Positions 43,279 to 52,357 are shown, numbered from the stretch's first letter. The stretch is 64,000 nt of DNA from Sphingopyxis sp. H050 (GCF_001468265.1 NZ_LNRZ01000003.1:496001-560000); one strand, 5' to 3'. Made by a program: numbers and translations. The notes: a model not told the origin generated them from the letters alone.

Positions 43279-43821
43279 TTAGCGCAGGCCCGAATAGCTG
43301 ATGTCCTGCACGCGGCCATAGCGGATGTCGCAGCTGAACTTGCCCTTGTCATACGACCCGCCGCGGCCCCAGCGGCCGCCATAGCCGTCGGTGACGACGA
43401 CACGGCCCTTGACGCGGTAGCCGTCGCGCTTGCGGTCGATGCTCGTCACCTGGGTGACATCGGTGCGGCCATAGCGGCTGGTGCCGCGTTCGACCGCGCT
43501 GACGCACTGGCTGACCGCGGCGCGGCTGTTGCCGTACCGGTTATAGTCATAGCCATAGCCGTAGCGCGGGTCGTTGTCGTAGCGGCCGCGGTCATAGCGG
43601 TCGTCGTAACGCCCGTAACGGTCGTCATAGCGGTCGCGATCGTTGCCGCTCGACAGGATCGCGGCGAGGCCGCCGAGCACCACGGCGCCGGCGATCACCT
43701 CGCCCGCGCTGATCCCGTCGCGGTCGTAGCGGTCGCGCGCCATCGCGGGGGTCGCACTCATCACCACCGCGCCGGCGGTGGCCGCACCAATCGCGGCTTT
43801 GGTAAGCTTGTTCATAGCCAT
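43279..43821 (-). CDS. Small envelope protein with ISAGEVI helix (paralogue 1)
   Basis: 180 residues. Signal peptide to about residue 28 (ending TPAMA). A glycine-rich hydrophobic segment follows (ISAGEVIAGAVVLGGLAAIL, about 37-56), then a low-complexity Arg/Tyr/Asp/Gly stretch (about 57-95) and a C-terminal domain with two cysteines (AVSQCVSAVERG and GKFSCDIRYGRVQDI). I recognise no named family. It is clearly a paralogue of the protein at 44136. GGAG 8 bases before the first ATG supports that start. The gene ends in a hairpin. Confidence 0.75.
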   Translation of the reverse strand: MAMNKLTKAAIGAATAGAVVMSATPAMARDRYDRDGISAGEVIAGAVVLGGLAAILSSGNDRDRYDDRYGRYDDRYDRGRYDNDPRYGYGYDYNRYGNSRAAVSQCVSAVERGTSRYGRTDVTQVTSIDRKRDGYRVKGRVVVTDGYGGRWGRGGSYDKGKFSCDIRYGRVQDISYSGLR

Positions 43822-43955
43822 GGTTCGGTCTCCAAAAAGCGCAGGCGGCCCGTTTGCTGCCTGTTGGGATTATTCTACCGATTCGGCTGTGACGGCGTGC
43901 TGAACCCCGTGCTTATCTGAGGTTCAGTATGGGTTTTGCTGGCGTTCATCTTCAG

Positions 43956-44132
43956 GATCCTCCCTGCCGCACGGCGGTGGGGAGGGGGACCGCCAAAGGC
44001 GGTGGAGGGGCCGCTTGCGCTGTGCAAGGGCCCCTCCGCCAGCGCTGCGCCAAAGGCGCAATTTATCCTGAGCGCCGGCAAGGCAGTCGAACGGCGCTGC
44101 CACCTCCCCATGCCTGCGGCACAGGGAGGATC
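43956..44132. repeat. Dispersed inverted repeat, family A, copy 3, with an insertion
   Basis: Terminal repeats GATCCTCCCTG / CAGGGAGGATC. The internal CAGCGC-GCGCTG hairpin is split by about 44 bases containing TATCCTGAGCGCC...GTCGAA (44064-44091), which also occurs in the family F element at 15625-15653. It accounts for most of the 314-base gap 43822-44135 between the two paralogous envelope genes. Confidence 0.8.
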
Positions 44133-44135
44133 GAA

Positions 44136-44678
44136 TTAATTGAACCGGACGTCGACGACGCGGCCGTTGGTATAGCTGCAGCCGAAGCTGCGGACTTCGC
44201 CGCCGGCGCGCGAGGCGGTGCCGGTGACATACCAGCCGCCGTCGTTGGGGCGGGTTTCGGTGATGCTGTCGACGCGCGCGTCGTCGCCGAGTTCGGCCTC
44301 GGCCGCCCAGCTGCACGCGTCGGCGGCGCGCGCTTCGGCCTCGCCATTGCCATAGGGGCGGACTTCGGTGGTGGCGCTGCCATAAGGTTCGGCCTCGTCG
44401 CCCTGCGGCTCGTAGTTCGGCGCATCCTGCTGCGGCTCGGGGTAGGGCGGGTCGTAGCGGTCGCTGCGACGCTCGGCCTTGTCCTTGCTCGCCGAGCTGG
44501 CGATCGCGGCGATGGTGCCGAGGATCAGCAGCCCGCCGATGACCTCGCCGGCGCTGATATGGTCGCGGTCGCGATAGCCCCAGCCGCCATGATGGCGGCC
44601 GCGCGCTTCGGCGGGGACGGCGGCGAGCGAGGTCAGGACGATCGCGCTGGCGGTGGCAAGCGTGGTGAATTTGCGCAT
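44136..44678 (-). CDS. Small envelope protein with ISAGEVI helix (paralogue 2)
   Basis: 180 residues from MRKFTTLATASAIVLTS; a longer frame starts further upstream but lacks a signal. Signal peptide to about residue 25, then DRDHISAGEVIGGLLILGTIAAIASS (about 38-62), an acidic Pro/Glu/Tyr-rich linker (about 70-110), and a C-terminal domain with CSWAAEAEL and FGCSYTNGRVVDVRF. The layout, length and these motifs match the neighbour at 43279. No family name known to me. The family A repeat lies just after its stop. Confidence 0.75.
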   Translation of the reverse strand: MRKFTTLATASAIVLTSLAAVPAEARGRHHGGWGYRDRDHISAGEVIGGLLILGTIAAIASSASKDKAERRSDRYDPPYPEPQQDAPNYEPQGDEAEPYGSATTEVRPYGNGEAEARAADACSWAAEAELGDDARVDSITETRPNDGGWYVTGTASRAGGEVRSFGCSYTNGRVVDVRFN

Positions 44679-44791
44679 CGAAGCGACACTCCCCGAGGCA
44701 GGCAAGGGACGGTCCCGCCCGCAATGCTGTCTGACTACGCCGCCCATGCTTTCGCGCCGCTGAACCGGGGCCGCAGCGCGACGAAAGGAAA

Positions 44792-44818
44792 AGCCCGCCA
44801 TCGGTGCGATGGCGGGCT
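44792..44818 (-). terminator. Terminator of the glycine-zipper gene
   Basis: A perfect 12-bp stem AGCCCGCCATCG / CGATGGCGGGCT with a 3-base loop, followed on the minus strand by TTTTCC. It lies 35 bases after the stop at 44854 and separates that gene from the paralogue downstream. Confidence 0.85.
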
Positions 44819-44853
44819 CATCGGGACATGGTGACCAGACCTGTCCGGGTAGA

Positions 44854-45708
44854 TCAGCAGGCGCAGCGCGGCTTGGGCCGCGGCTTCCACTTCTTCTTGG
44901 GCGCATAGCGCTTCCGCACCGGCGCATTCTCGTAATAGGTCCTGGTGGTCGTCTCGACCGTTTCGGTGATCGCGGGGGTGGTGATCGTCGTCACCACGAC
45001 GACGCCCGGCGAGTACCAGCCATAGCCGTAGCCATAGCTCGAATAACCATAGCCGCCGTGCTGATAGACGGTCGTGCCGGGGTGGCCGTACCCATAGCCA
45101 TAGCTATAGCCGTGGTGGCCGCCGCCATGGTGCCGCTTGCGGCCGGCCCAATATTCGTCGCACTTTTTCCTGTCGATCTCGCCGCCGATCGCCGAGCCGG
45201 CGAGCGCGCCGACGCCGCCGCCGATCAGGGTGCCGGCGGTGCGGTCGCCCTTGCCCGCGACTTGGTTGCCGACGACTCCGCCGACGACCGCGCCGACCAC
45301 GGCGCCGCCGACCTTGCCGTCTCCACCGCCATCAGGGCCGCAGCGGTGCGCCATCTCGGCGTCGCGGGGATCATAGCCATAAGGCGCGCCATATTCGGGC
45401 GGCGGCGGATAGCCCGCGCCGGGGCCCTCGACGCTGCCTTCATAGCGGCCTTCGTAACGGCCGCCGTCGGGGGCCTCGTAGGTGCCGTCCCAGGTGCCGG
45501 TCCAGCGGCCATCGGCCTCATAGGCGCCGCTGACGCGGCGATAGTCGACCTCGCTCGGCACACGGTCGGGCGAGCCGGTGTAGACGCGCACGTCGGGCGC
45601 GGTCGGCGCGCCATATTCGAGCTTCGGCGCGGGCGCCGGTTCGGCGTTGGCGCGGCCTGCGAGCAGCAGCGTTCCGGCGGCGAGGCCCAGAAGCAGGACG
45701 GTGCGCAT
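44854..45708 (-). CDS. Glycine-zipper 2TM-domain envelope protein
   Basis: 284 residues from MRTVLLLGLAAGTLLLAGR, a signal peptide of ~22 residues. A glycine-zipper 2TM domain lies at about 137-190 (GGAVVGAVVGGVVG and GGGVGALAGSAIGGEID), typical of outer-membrane or envelope anchor proteins related to the 17-kDa surface antigen. N-terminal of it is a Tyr/Gly/Glu-rich region, and C-terminal of it a His/Gly/Tyr low-complexity stretch. The end is basic (KRYAPKKKWKPRPKPRCAC). Function unknown; probably structural. Confidence 0.8.
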   Translation of the reverse strand: MRTVLLLGLAAGTLLLAGRANAEPAPAPKLEYGAPTAPDVRVYTGSPDRVPSEVDYRRVSGAYEADGRWTGTWDGTYEAPDGGRYEGRYEGSVEGPGAGYPPPPEYGAPYGYDPRDAEMAHRCGPDGGGDGKVGGAVVGAVVGGVVGNQVAGKGDRTAGTLIGGGVGALAGSAIGGEIDRKKCDEYWAGRKRHHGGGHHGYSYGYGYGHPGTTVYQHGGYGYSSYGYGYGWYSPGVVVVTTITTPAITETVETTTRTYYENAPVRKRYAPKKKWKPRPKPRCAC

Positions 45709-45733
45709 GACTAACTCCCTGTTATCCAAAGTA

Positions 45734-45777
45734 ACGCCGTTGTTACGGCGTCCGGCGATTGGTTAACAGTGTGTTAT
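45734..45777 (-). promoter_or_regulatory. Leader hairpin and near-consensus CtrA box
   Basis: A perfect 7-4-7 hairpin ACGCCGT-TGTT-ACGGCGT (45734-45751) lies 26 bases before the glycine-zipper ATG. Further upstream TTAA-N7-TTAT (45763-45777) is one base from a CtrA box, and GTTAACC is at 45804. The hairpin could instead end transcription from msrC. Confidence 0.45.
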
Positions 45778-45834
45778 CAAATTCAGCCGATTCCCGCGAA
45801 TCCGTTAACCCTGACTTATGCGTCCCAAATTGGG

Positions 45835-46323
45835 TCAGGGCAGAAGGCTGGCCGCGACGCGCGCGACGAGCGCTTCGGCGCCCGCCTGATCGGCGGGTGA
45901 AAAGCGCGCGGGCTTCGGGCTGTCGAGGTCGAGGACGCCGATCAGGCGGCCGTCGGCGACGATCGGCACGACCAACTCGCTGCGGCTGTCGGCGTCGCAG
46001 GCGATATGGCCGGGGAAGGCGTGAACGTCCTCGACGCGCTGCGTTTCGCGGGTCTGCGCCGCGGCGCCGCAGACGCCCTTGCCCAGCGGGATGCGGATGC
46101 ACGCGGCCTTGCCCTGAAACGGCCCGAGGACGAGTTCGGTGCCGTCGAAGCGGTAGAAGCCCGCCCAGTTGAGGTCGGGAACTGCCTGCCAGATCAGCGC
46201 GGCAAGGTTCGCCATGTTCGCGATGCCGTCGGGCTCGCCGGCGACGAGCGCTTCGGCCGCATCGGCGGCTTCGGCCCAGAGTTCGGCGGGATCGGTGGCG
46301 GAAAAGGCGAGGGCGTAGGACAT
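45835..46323 (-). CDS. msrC: Free methionine-(R)-sulfoxide reductase (GAF domain)
   Basis: 162 residues, a single GAF domain that reduces free Met-(R)-sulfoxide with thioredoxin. The three functional cysteines are in GPFQGKAACIRIPLG, KGVCGAAAQT and HIACDADSRSE. The last is the reactive Cys in homologues. The WAGFYRFDG segment is typical. It lies 9 bases after the EEP-family gene on the same strand. Confidence 0.92.
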   Translation of the reverse strand: MSYALAFSATDPAELWAEAADAAEALVAGEPDGIANMANLAALIWQAVPDLNWAGFYRFDGTELVLGPFQGKAACIRIPLGKGVCGAAAQTRETQRVEDVHAFPGHIACDADSRSELVVPIVADGRLIGVLDLDSPKPARFSPADQAGAEALVARVAASLLP

Positions 46324-46332
46324 GGATTTCTT

Positions 46333-47445
46333 TCAGGCTGGGCAGGTCTTGAACGGAGCGGGCGCAGGCGTCGTATCGGCGCGCCAGCTCACGCGGAAGA
46401 TCACATATTGGGCGTCATGGTCCGAAAGACGAGGGCCATTTTTTCCATCGAACAAAGTCGCGACGGCGAGCGGCTCGATGCGGAGCCTATCGCTGCTGCG
46501 ATAGCCGAGGAGGTCGTAGGCCTGTTTCCATGCCGCGGCGTCGGTCATCGGCGCAGGGCGAGCGGTGAAGGCGTCGCTCTTGCCCGCGAGCTGGAAAGCC
46601 GGGTCGGCGGCGAAGCGGCCGCTTTTGTCGCCCGCGCGGTAATTGTTGAAATCGCCTGCCGCGATCAGCGCCGCGTCGGCGGGCATCGAGGCCAGGAAGG
46701 CGTCATTCTCGCGCGTCTGCAGGATATGCGATGCCTCGGCGCGTGCGATGCCGACCTTGGCGGGCTCGCGCGAATTGCGATGCGTGTTGAAGAGATAAAG
46801 CGGTGCGGGCGCGCCAGGCAGCTGGAGCGTCAGCAGTTCGGCGCCCTTGTTCGCCAGGCAATCGAAGCCCGCACAGCTGTCGGCGCCGAAGGCCTCGCTG
46901 CGCGCGGCCATGACGGGCAGGTCGGTCGAGATATAAAGCCCGCCGTCGAGCCATTTGCCGAGACCTTCGCCCTTTGCCCACCGCGATCCCTCCGCATAGC
47001 CGGCGGGCGGCGCCGCGGGGGGAATGTTGCGCTCCTGCCCCAGCGCCGGACCCGGCACGATCGAGCGGAAGCCGGCGAGCGTCGCGATGCGCGACGCCTC
47101 GGGCGTGAACGCCTTGTGCAGGATCAATATGTCGGGGCCGCGCCCCGCCGCGCGCCGCTGCGCGATCCAGCCGGCCATGCGCGCCAGCTTCGCCTCGCGG
47201 CCGCTGCGGATCGGCCAGGGCAGACCCTCGACATTCCAGAACAGGACACGAAGCCGCATCGCTTTGCGCCCGTCGGGCAGCGTTGCGACCTTGGGCAGTG
47301 CGGCGGAGTCATAGCAGTCGGCGATCCGCTCGACGCGCGCCGCCCTGCCATCGGGGAGCATGGCCCAGATCGCCGCCACCAGTCCGAGCAGGATGGTGGC
47401 GGTGATCGCGAGCCCGCCGCCTATTCGACGGCCAGGCCGGTCCAT
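46333..47445 (-). CDS. Endonuclease/exonuclease/phosphatase-family protein
   Basis: 370 residues. An N-terminal hydrophobic segment (IGGGLAITATILLGLVAAIWAM, about 8-29) anchors or exports it. The metal and catalytic residues of the EEP fold are in FWNVEGLPWP, AAGDFNNYRAG and LSDHDAQYVIFRV. It likely hydrolyses phosphodiesters, lipids or nucleic acids outside the cytoplasm. The start overlaps the end of the S9A peptidase gene by 25 bases. Confidence 0.83.
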   Translation of the reverse strand: MDRPGRRIGGGLAITATILLGLVAAIWAMLPDGRAARVERIADCYDSAALPKVATLPDGRKAMRLRVLFWNVEGLPWPIRSGREAKLARMAGWIAQRRAAGRGPDILILHKAFTPEASRIATLAGFRSIVPGPALGQERNIPPAAPPAGYAEGSRWAKGEGLGKWLDGGLYISTDLPVMAARSEAFGADSCAGFDCLANKGAELLTLQLPGAPAPLYLFNTHRNSREPAKVGIARAEASHILQTRENDAFLASMPADAALIAAGDFNNYRAGDKSGRFAADPAFQLAGKSDAFTARPAPMTDAAAWKQAYDLLGYRSSDRLRIEPLAVATLFDGKNGPRLSDHDAQYVIFRVSWRADTTPAPAPFKTCPA

Positions 47446-49571
47446 TTGGCCGCAAAGGCATATTTGTCGGCCGCCTCGGCGATGATCTTGTCGGTCGGCT
47501 TGCCCTGTCCGTGGCCGGCGCGGGTTTCGACGCGGATCAGGTGCGGCTTGTCGCCGACCTGGGCGTGCTGCAACTCGGCGGTATATTTGAAGCTGTGGCC
47601 CGGCACGACGCGGTCGTCGGTGTCGGCGGTCGTCACCAGCACCGCCGGATACGTCTTGCCCGCCTTGATGTTATGATAGGGCGAGTAGGCGAGGAGATTG
47701 CGGAAATCCGCCTCCTTCGACGGATAGCCATAATCGTCGACCCAATAGCGCCCCGCGGTGAAGCGGTCGAAGCGCAGCATGTCCATCACGCCGACCGCGG
47801 GCAGCGCCGCGGCGAACAGGTCGGGGCGCTGGTTGACCACCGCGCCGACGAGCAGCCCGCCGTTCGACCCGCCCTCGATCGCGAGCTGGCCCTTGCCGGT
47901 GATCCCCTGCGCGATCAGATATTCGCCCGCGGCGATGAAGTCGTCGAAGACATTCTGCTTCTTGTCGAGGCGGCCGGCGTCATGCCACGCCTTGCCATAT
48001 TCGCCGCCGCCACGGATGTTCGCGACGACGAACACGCCGCCCTTGTCGACCCAGGCGAGCTTGGTCGGCGAGAAGGCAGGGATCTGCGACAGGTTGAAGC
48101 CGCCATAGCCATAGAGCAATGTCGGCGAACCCTTGCTGCGGTCGAGGCCCTTTTTCATCACGATGAACATCGGCACTTCGGTGCCGTCCTTCGATTTGAA
48201 GAAACGCTGTTCGACCGAGAACTGCTTGGGATCGAAAGTCAGCTTGGGCTGCGCGAAAATCTCGCTCTTGCCCGTGACCGTGTCGAGCCGGAAGATGGTC
48301 GTCGGGGTCGCATAGCTCGCGAAGCTGTAAAAGGTTTCGGGGTCGCTTGACTTGCCGCCGAAGCCCGAGGCCGCGCCGATGTCGGCGAGCCGGATGTTGG
48401 AGATCGGCTTGCCGTCGAGCGCGACCAGCCGCGCTTCCGACTTGGCGTCGCCGAGGTAGGACAGGATGATGCGGTCGCCGACGCGCGATGCGCCAACAAG
48501 CGTGTCCGCCTCCTCGGCCACCAGCTGGGTCAGCGCCTTCGGCTTCCGGATGTCGAGCGAGACGAGGCGCGCACGCGGCGCATCCTTGTTGGTGACAAAG
48601 GTGAAGCGCGAGCCGGTGTTGGTCACATATTCCCAGTTGTTCGCATAATCGTCGACCAGCGGGATCGCCTTGCCGCCCTTCACCGGGTGGAGCGTCAGGC
48701 CATAGCGCTCGTCGGTGCCCTCCGACGAGGTAATCAGCACATATTTGCCGTCGTCGGTGACCGTCGCGGCATGGTTGAGCTTCGGGCGGTCGGGCGTCGC
48801 GTGGATCAGCACGTCGGCGCTCTGCGGCGTACCGAGCTTATGGAAATAGACCGCGTGATTCTCGTTGAGCGACTGAAAGGCTTCGCCTTCCTTCGGTTCG
48901 GGAAAGCGCGAATAATAAAAGCCGCTGCCGTCCTTGGCCCATTCCAGCCCCGAAAATTTCACCCAGCGAATCTCGTCGCCGGTATCCTGTCCGGTCGCGA
49001 CGTCCTTGACCCGGACGATGCGCCAGTCGGTGCCGCCGTCCTGCACCGAATAGAGGAGATATTTGCCGTCCTCCGACGGGCTCCACCCGCCGAGCGCGGT
49101 CGCGCCGTCCTTGGCCCACGTGTTGGGGTCGATGAGGACGCGGCCCTCCCCCTTCAGCCCTTCGCGAACGAAGAGCACCGCTTGCGGCTGGAGACCGTCG
49201 TTTCGCGTGTAGAAATAGCGCGTCCCCGCCTTGGTCGGCAGGCCGAAGCGCTCGTAATTATACAGCTCGGTCATCCGCTTCTTGAACGCATCGCGGCCGG
49301 GCAGCGTCGCGAGATAGGCGTCGGTGACCTTGTTCTGATCGGCGACCCACGCCGCGACCTTCGGATTGACGCGGACGTCGTCCTCCAGCCAGCGATAGGG
49401 GTCGGCGACCTCGACGCCGAACTGCGGATCGACGGTGTTGCCGCGCTCGGTCGCGGGATAGGCGGGCTTCACGCTGGCAGCGGATGCCGCGGCATCGGCC
49501 GCCTGGGCGGCAGCGGGCGTCATCATCAGCGCGACCAGCGCAAGCGGGGCGCAGAAATTTTTGGGGGGCAT
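47421..49571 (-). CDS. Secreted prolyl oligopeptidase (S9A)
   Basis: 716 residues from MPPKNFCAPLALVALMM, a signal peptide; the longer frame upstream has no support. An N-terminal beta-propeller (DPYRWLEDD at the start of the mature chain) and a C-terminal alpha/beta-hydrolase domain. The catalytic Ser is in IEGGSNGGLLVGA, Asp in TTADTDDRVVPGH, His in ETRAGHGQGKP. It cuts after proline in oligopeptides of about 30 residues or fewer. It shares a transcript with the EEP-family gene. Confidence 0.92.
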   Translation of the reverse strand: MPPKNFCAPLALVALMMTPAAAQAADAAASAASVKPAYPATERGNTVDPQFGVEVADPYRWLEDDVRVNPKVAAWVADQNKVTDAYLATLPGRDAFKKRMTELYNYERFGLPTKAGTRYFYTRNDGLQPQAVLFVREGLKGEGRVLIDPNTWAKDGATALGGWSPSEDGKYLLYSVQDGGTDWRIVRVKDVATGQDTGDEIRWVKFSGLEWAKDGSGFYYSRFPEPKEGEAFQSLNENHAVYFHKLGTPQSADVLIHATPDRPKLNHAATVTDDGKYVLITSSEGTDERYGLTLHPVKGGKAIPLVDDYANNWEYVTNTGSRFTFVTNKDAPRARLVSLDIRKPKALTQLVAEEADTLVGASRVGDRIILSYLGDAKSEARLVALDGKPISNIRLADIGAASGFGGKSSDPETFYSFASYATPTTIFRLDTVTGKSEIFAQPKLTFDPKQFSVEQRFFKSKDGTEVPMFIVMKKGLDRSKGSPTLLYGYGGFNLSQIPAFSPTKLAWVDKGGVFVVANIRGGGEYGKAWHDAGRLDKKQNVFDDFIAAGEYLIAQGITGKGQLAIEGGSNGGLLVGAVVNQRPDLFAAALPAVGVMDMLRFDRFTAGRYWVDDYGYPSKEADFRNLLAYSPYHNIKAGKTYPAVLVTTADTDDRVVPGHSFKYTAELQHAQVGDKPHLIRVETRAGHGQGKPTDKIIAEAADKYAFAAKWTGLAVE

Positions 49572-49677
49572 GGCAAGGCGATCCTCATCGCAAGAGATAT
49601 TATCGTATGTGCCAATGTAAGGATCGAACGGAGCCGGGCAAGCGGATTTGATGCCGAGATGCCACGCTTTTGCGCAT

Positions 49678-49712
49678 GAAAAAGGGCGGCCATCCCTTCG
49701 GACGCCGCCCTT
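49678..49712 (-). terminator. Terminator of the alpha ribosomal operon
   Basis: A 9-bp perfect stem AAGGGCGGC / GCCGCCCTT with a 13-base loop, followed by TTTTC on the minus strand, 26 bases after the rplQ stop. Confidence 0.9.
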
Positions 49713-49737
49713 GATCTCTTGTGGCTGAAAGCGCGGC

Positions 49738-50157
49738 TTACGCGTCTTCCAGTTCCTCGTCGGTGAAGACCGGACCCGAATCCTGGCCCTTGGCGTCAAC
49801 GTCGCGGTCGACGAATTCGATGATCGCGATCGGGGCGGCGTCCGAGGCGCGGATGCCGGCCTTGATGATGCGGGTGTAGCCGCCGTTGCGGTCCTTGTAG
49901 CGTTCGGCGAGGACGTCGAACAGCTTCACGAGCTGCGTGTCGTCCATCAGGCGGCTGTTCGCAAGGCGGCGATTGGCAAGGCCGCCACGCTTGGCCAGCG
50001 TGACCAGCTTTTCGATATAGGGGCGCAGTTCCTTCGCCTTGGCGACGGTCGTCGTGATCTGCTCATGCTTGATGAGCGAAGCCGACATGTTGCGGAACAG
50101 GGCCGTGCGATGCGCGCTCGTGCGCTGAAGCTTCCGGCCACCCGATTTATGACGCAT
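49738..50157 (-). CDS. rplQ: 50S ribosomal protein L17
   Basis: 139 residues. [24 protein letters not shown] and [23 protein letters not shown] are the L17 core, near the exit of the peptide tunnel. The C-terminal ~20 residues are acidic (FTDEELEDA), an extension common in alphaproteobacteria. It is the last gene of rpsM-rpsK-rpoA-rplQ, separated from rpoA by a repeat. Confidence 0.97.
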   Translation of the reverse strand: MRHKSGGRKLQRTSAHRTALFRNMSASLIKHEQITTTVAKAKELRPYIEKLVTLAKRGGLANRRLANSRLMDDTQLVKLFDVLAERYKDRNGGYTRIIKAGIRASDAAPIAIIEFVDRDVDAKGQDSGPVFTDEELEDA

Positions 50158-50237
50158 GATATAGTCCTTCGTTCGTTAAGGGCCCGTGTGAGGTAGCCCA
50201 GACCAGGTCGATTGGCGGGTCGACCCATTCCCCACCC

Positions 50238-50317
50238 CGTCGCCCCCGCGAAGGCGGGGGCCGCTGGAGGCATAGCGCGCAAGCTTGCAGGCGGCCCCCG
50301 CTTTCGCGGGGGCGACG
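50238..50317. repeat. Dispersed inverted repeat, family D, copy 1
   Basis: The arms CGTCGCCCCCGCGAAGGCGG... and ...CCCCGCTTTCGCGGGGGCGACG each contain a hairpin (CCCCCGC-GAAG-GCGGGGG). The element fills the gap between rpoA and rplQ, inside an essential operon. A second copy is at 57381. Confidence 0.85.
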
Positions 50318-50322
50318 TGCTT

Positions 50323-51381
50323 TTAACCCAGCAGCTCCTGTTCGAGCTTCTTGGCCATTTCCTCGATATTCTCGGGCGGCCAGCCGGGGATGTCCATGCC
50401 GAGGCGCAGGCCCATCGACGACAGCACTTCCTTGATTTCGTTCAAGGACTTGCGGCCGAAGTTCGGGGTACGGAGCATTTCGGCTTCGGTCTTCTGAACG
50501 AGATCACCGATATAGATGATGTTGTCGTTCTTGAGGCAGTTGGCCGAGCGGACCGACAGTTCGAGCTCGTCGACTTTCTTGAGCAGGAAGCGGTTGAGCT
50601 GGTTGACGTCGCTCTCGTCGGCGGTGGTCGGCGACGCCGCCATGCCGATCATGCCGCTGTCGTTCATCGCTTCCTCGAAGTGGACGAAGACCTGCAGCTG
50701 GTCCTGAAGGATGCGCGCAGCGTAAGCGACGGCGTCTTCCGGGGTGACCGTGCCGTCGGTTTCGACGGTCAGGCTCAGCTTGTCGAAGTCCAACTCCTGG
50801 CCGATACGCGCATTGTCGACCTTGTAGGCGACCTGGCGGACGGGCGAATAGAGCGAGTCGACCGGGATCAGACCGATCGGCGCGTCGGCCGGACGGTTGG
50901 CGGTCGCGGGGACATAGCCCTTGCCGGTGTCGGCGACGAGTTCCATGTTCAGCGTCGCGCCATCGTCGAGGTGGCAGATGACATGGTTCGGGTTCATCAC
51001 CTTGATGTCGCCCGAGACCATGATGTCGCCGGCCTTGACGGTCGCGGGACCGGTGGCCGAAAGCTGGAGCCGCTTCGGGCCTTCGCCTTCCATCTTGAGC
51101 GCGATCTGCTTCACGTTGAGGACGATGTCGGTCACGTCTTCACGCACGCCGGCCAGGCTCGAGAATTCGTGCAGGACGTTCTCGATCTTGATCGACGTGA
51201 TGGCCGCACCCTGGAGCGACGACAGCAGAACGCGGCGCAGCGCGTTGCCGAGCGTCAGGCCAAAACCGCGCTCAAGCGGCTCGGCGACGAAGGTCGCCTT
51301 GCGCTTGCCGTCGGTGCCGGCCTTGATTTCCAGGTTGCTGGGCTTCTTCAATTCCTGCCAGTTCCGGATATTGACAGTCAT
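50323..51381 (-). CDS. rpoA: RNA polymerase alpha subunit
   Basis: 352 residues from [19 protein letters not shown]. Alpha N-terminal domain with [25 protein letters not shown] (dimer interface), and C-terminal DNA-binding domain with [24 protein letters not shown] and [18 protein letters not shown]. Essential core of transcription. A longer frame upstream is non-coding. It lies third in the alpha operon. Confidence 0.98.
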   Translation of the reverse strand: MTVNIRNWQELKKPSNLEIKAGTDGKRKATFVAEPLERGFGLTLGNALRRVLLSSLQGAAITSIKIENVLHEFSSLAGVREDVTDIVLNVKQIALKMEGEGPKRLQLSATGPATVKAGDIMVSGDIKVMNPNHVICHLDDGATLNMELVADTGKGYVPATANRPADAPIGLIPVDSLYSPVRQVAYKVDNARIGQELDFDKLSLTVETDGTVTPEDAVAYAARILQDQLQVFVHFEEAMNDSGMIGMAASPTTADESDVNQLNRFLLKKVDELELSVRSANCLKNDNIIYIGDLVQKTEAEMLRTPNFGRKSLNEIKEVLSSMGLRLGMDIPGWPPENIEEMAKKLEQELLG

Positions 51382-51481
51382 GGACTTCCCTTTGCTAGTG
51401 GCGGGGCGGGCAGGGGTCGGCTGCGCGTCCAGCGAGGATTTGGTGCGGGCGGCGCCCCGGCGGGGCGCGCCCGAAAAGGCG

Positions 51482-51871
51482 TCAGACGCGGCGGCGCTTG
51501 GCCGGGCGGACACCATTGTGCGGGATCGGCGTCACGTCGCGGATCGACGTGATGTGGAAACCCACGGCCTGCAACGCGCGCAGGGCCGATTCACGGCCGG
51601 CGCCCGGTCCCTTGACCTCGACTTCCAGCGTGCGGACGCCGTGTTCGGCGGCCTTCTTGCCGGCGTCTTCGGCGCAAACCTGCGCGGCATAAGGGGTCGA
51701 CTTGCGGCTGCCCTTGAAGCCCATCATGCCGGCGCTCGACCAGGCAATCGCATTGCCCTGCGCGTCGGTGATGGTGATCATGGTGTTGTTGAAGGTCGCG
51801 TTGACGTGCGCGACGCCCGACGAGATATTCTTGCGTTCGCGCCGACGAAGGCGCTGCGGTTCACGAGCCAT
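51482..51871 (-). CDS. rpsK: 30S ribosomal protein S11
   Basis: 129 residues, the platform protein. [43 protein letters not shown] and [19 protein letters not shown] are family hallmarks. It lies between rpsM and rpoA; rpsD is not in the operon, as in other alphaproteobacteria. Confidence 0.98.
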   Translation of the reverse strand: MAREPQRLRRRERKNISSGVAHVNATFNNTMITITDAQGNAIAWSSAGMMGFKGSRKSTPYAAQVCAEDAGKKAAEHGVRTLEVEVKGPGAGRESALRALQAVGFHITSIRDVTPIPHNGVRPAKRRRV

Positions 51872-51946
51872 TGTGCTGTATCCTACCTAAATCCGTAAAG
51901 CGGCCGGGGCGCAGCCAGAAGGCGGCCGCCGGCGCGAAAAACCGGC

Positions 51947-52315
51947 TTACTTCTTCTTGCCGGCGATCGGCTTCGCCTTGCCCTTGCGGGTGCGCGCATT
52001 GGTGTGCGTGCGCTGGCCGCGGACGGGAAGGCCCTTGCGATGACGCAGGCCGCGATAGCAGGCGAGGTCCATCAGGCGCTTGATGTTCATCGCCGTGTTG
52101 CGGCGAAGATCACCCTCGACCGTGTGGTCGGCGTCCAGCGTTTCGCGGATCTGGAGGACTTCGGCGTCCGACAGGTCCTGAACGCGGCGGCTGTGGTCGA
52201 TGCCCAGCTTGTCGGCGATGTCGACGGCGGTCTTGCGGCCGATGCCGTGGATGTAGGTGAGCGCAATGATAACGCGCTTGTTGGTGGGCAGGTTGACGCC
52301 CGCGATACGTGCCAT
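51947..52315 (-). CDS. rpsM: 30S ribosomal protein S13
   Basis: 122 residues from [25 protein letters not shown] and [28 protein letters not shown] are typical. It contacts the P-site tRNA and the 30S head. It is the first gene of the alpha operon here, preceded by its own promoter. Confidence 0.98.
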   Translation of the reverse strand: MARIAGVNLPTNKRVIIALTYIHGIGRKTAVDIADKLGIDHSRRVQDLSDAEVLQIRETLDADHTVEGDLRRNTAMNIKRLMDLACYRGLRHRKGLPVRGQRTHTNARTRKGKAKPIAGKKK

Positions 52316-52338
52316 TGGGTACTTTCTCCTGCTCCACA

Positions 52339-52357
52339 GGGTCGCTGGCAACGACCC
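52339..52357 (-). promoter_or_regulatory. Leader hairpin upstream of rpsM
   Basis: A 6-bp stem GGGTCG / CGACCC with a 7-base loop lies in the rpsM leader just before the AGGAGA ribosome-binding region. It could be part of a translational autoregulation site as in other ribosomal-protein operons. Confidence 0.4.

Noticed and set aside
42007-43920. Plus-strand frame of 637 residues opposite the M28 and envelope genes
   Set aside because: Shadow frame; its Val/Ala/Ile repeats come from the Gly/Tyr-rich codons of the real gene on the other strand.
43279-45708. Idea that the low-complexity proteins are phage tail or adhesin genes
   Set aside because: All have signal peptides and housekeeping-like composition, and no phage or secretion genes are nearby.
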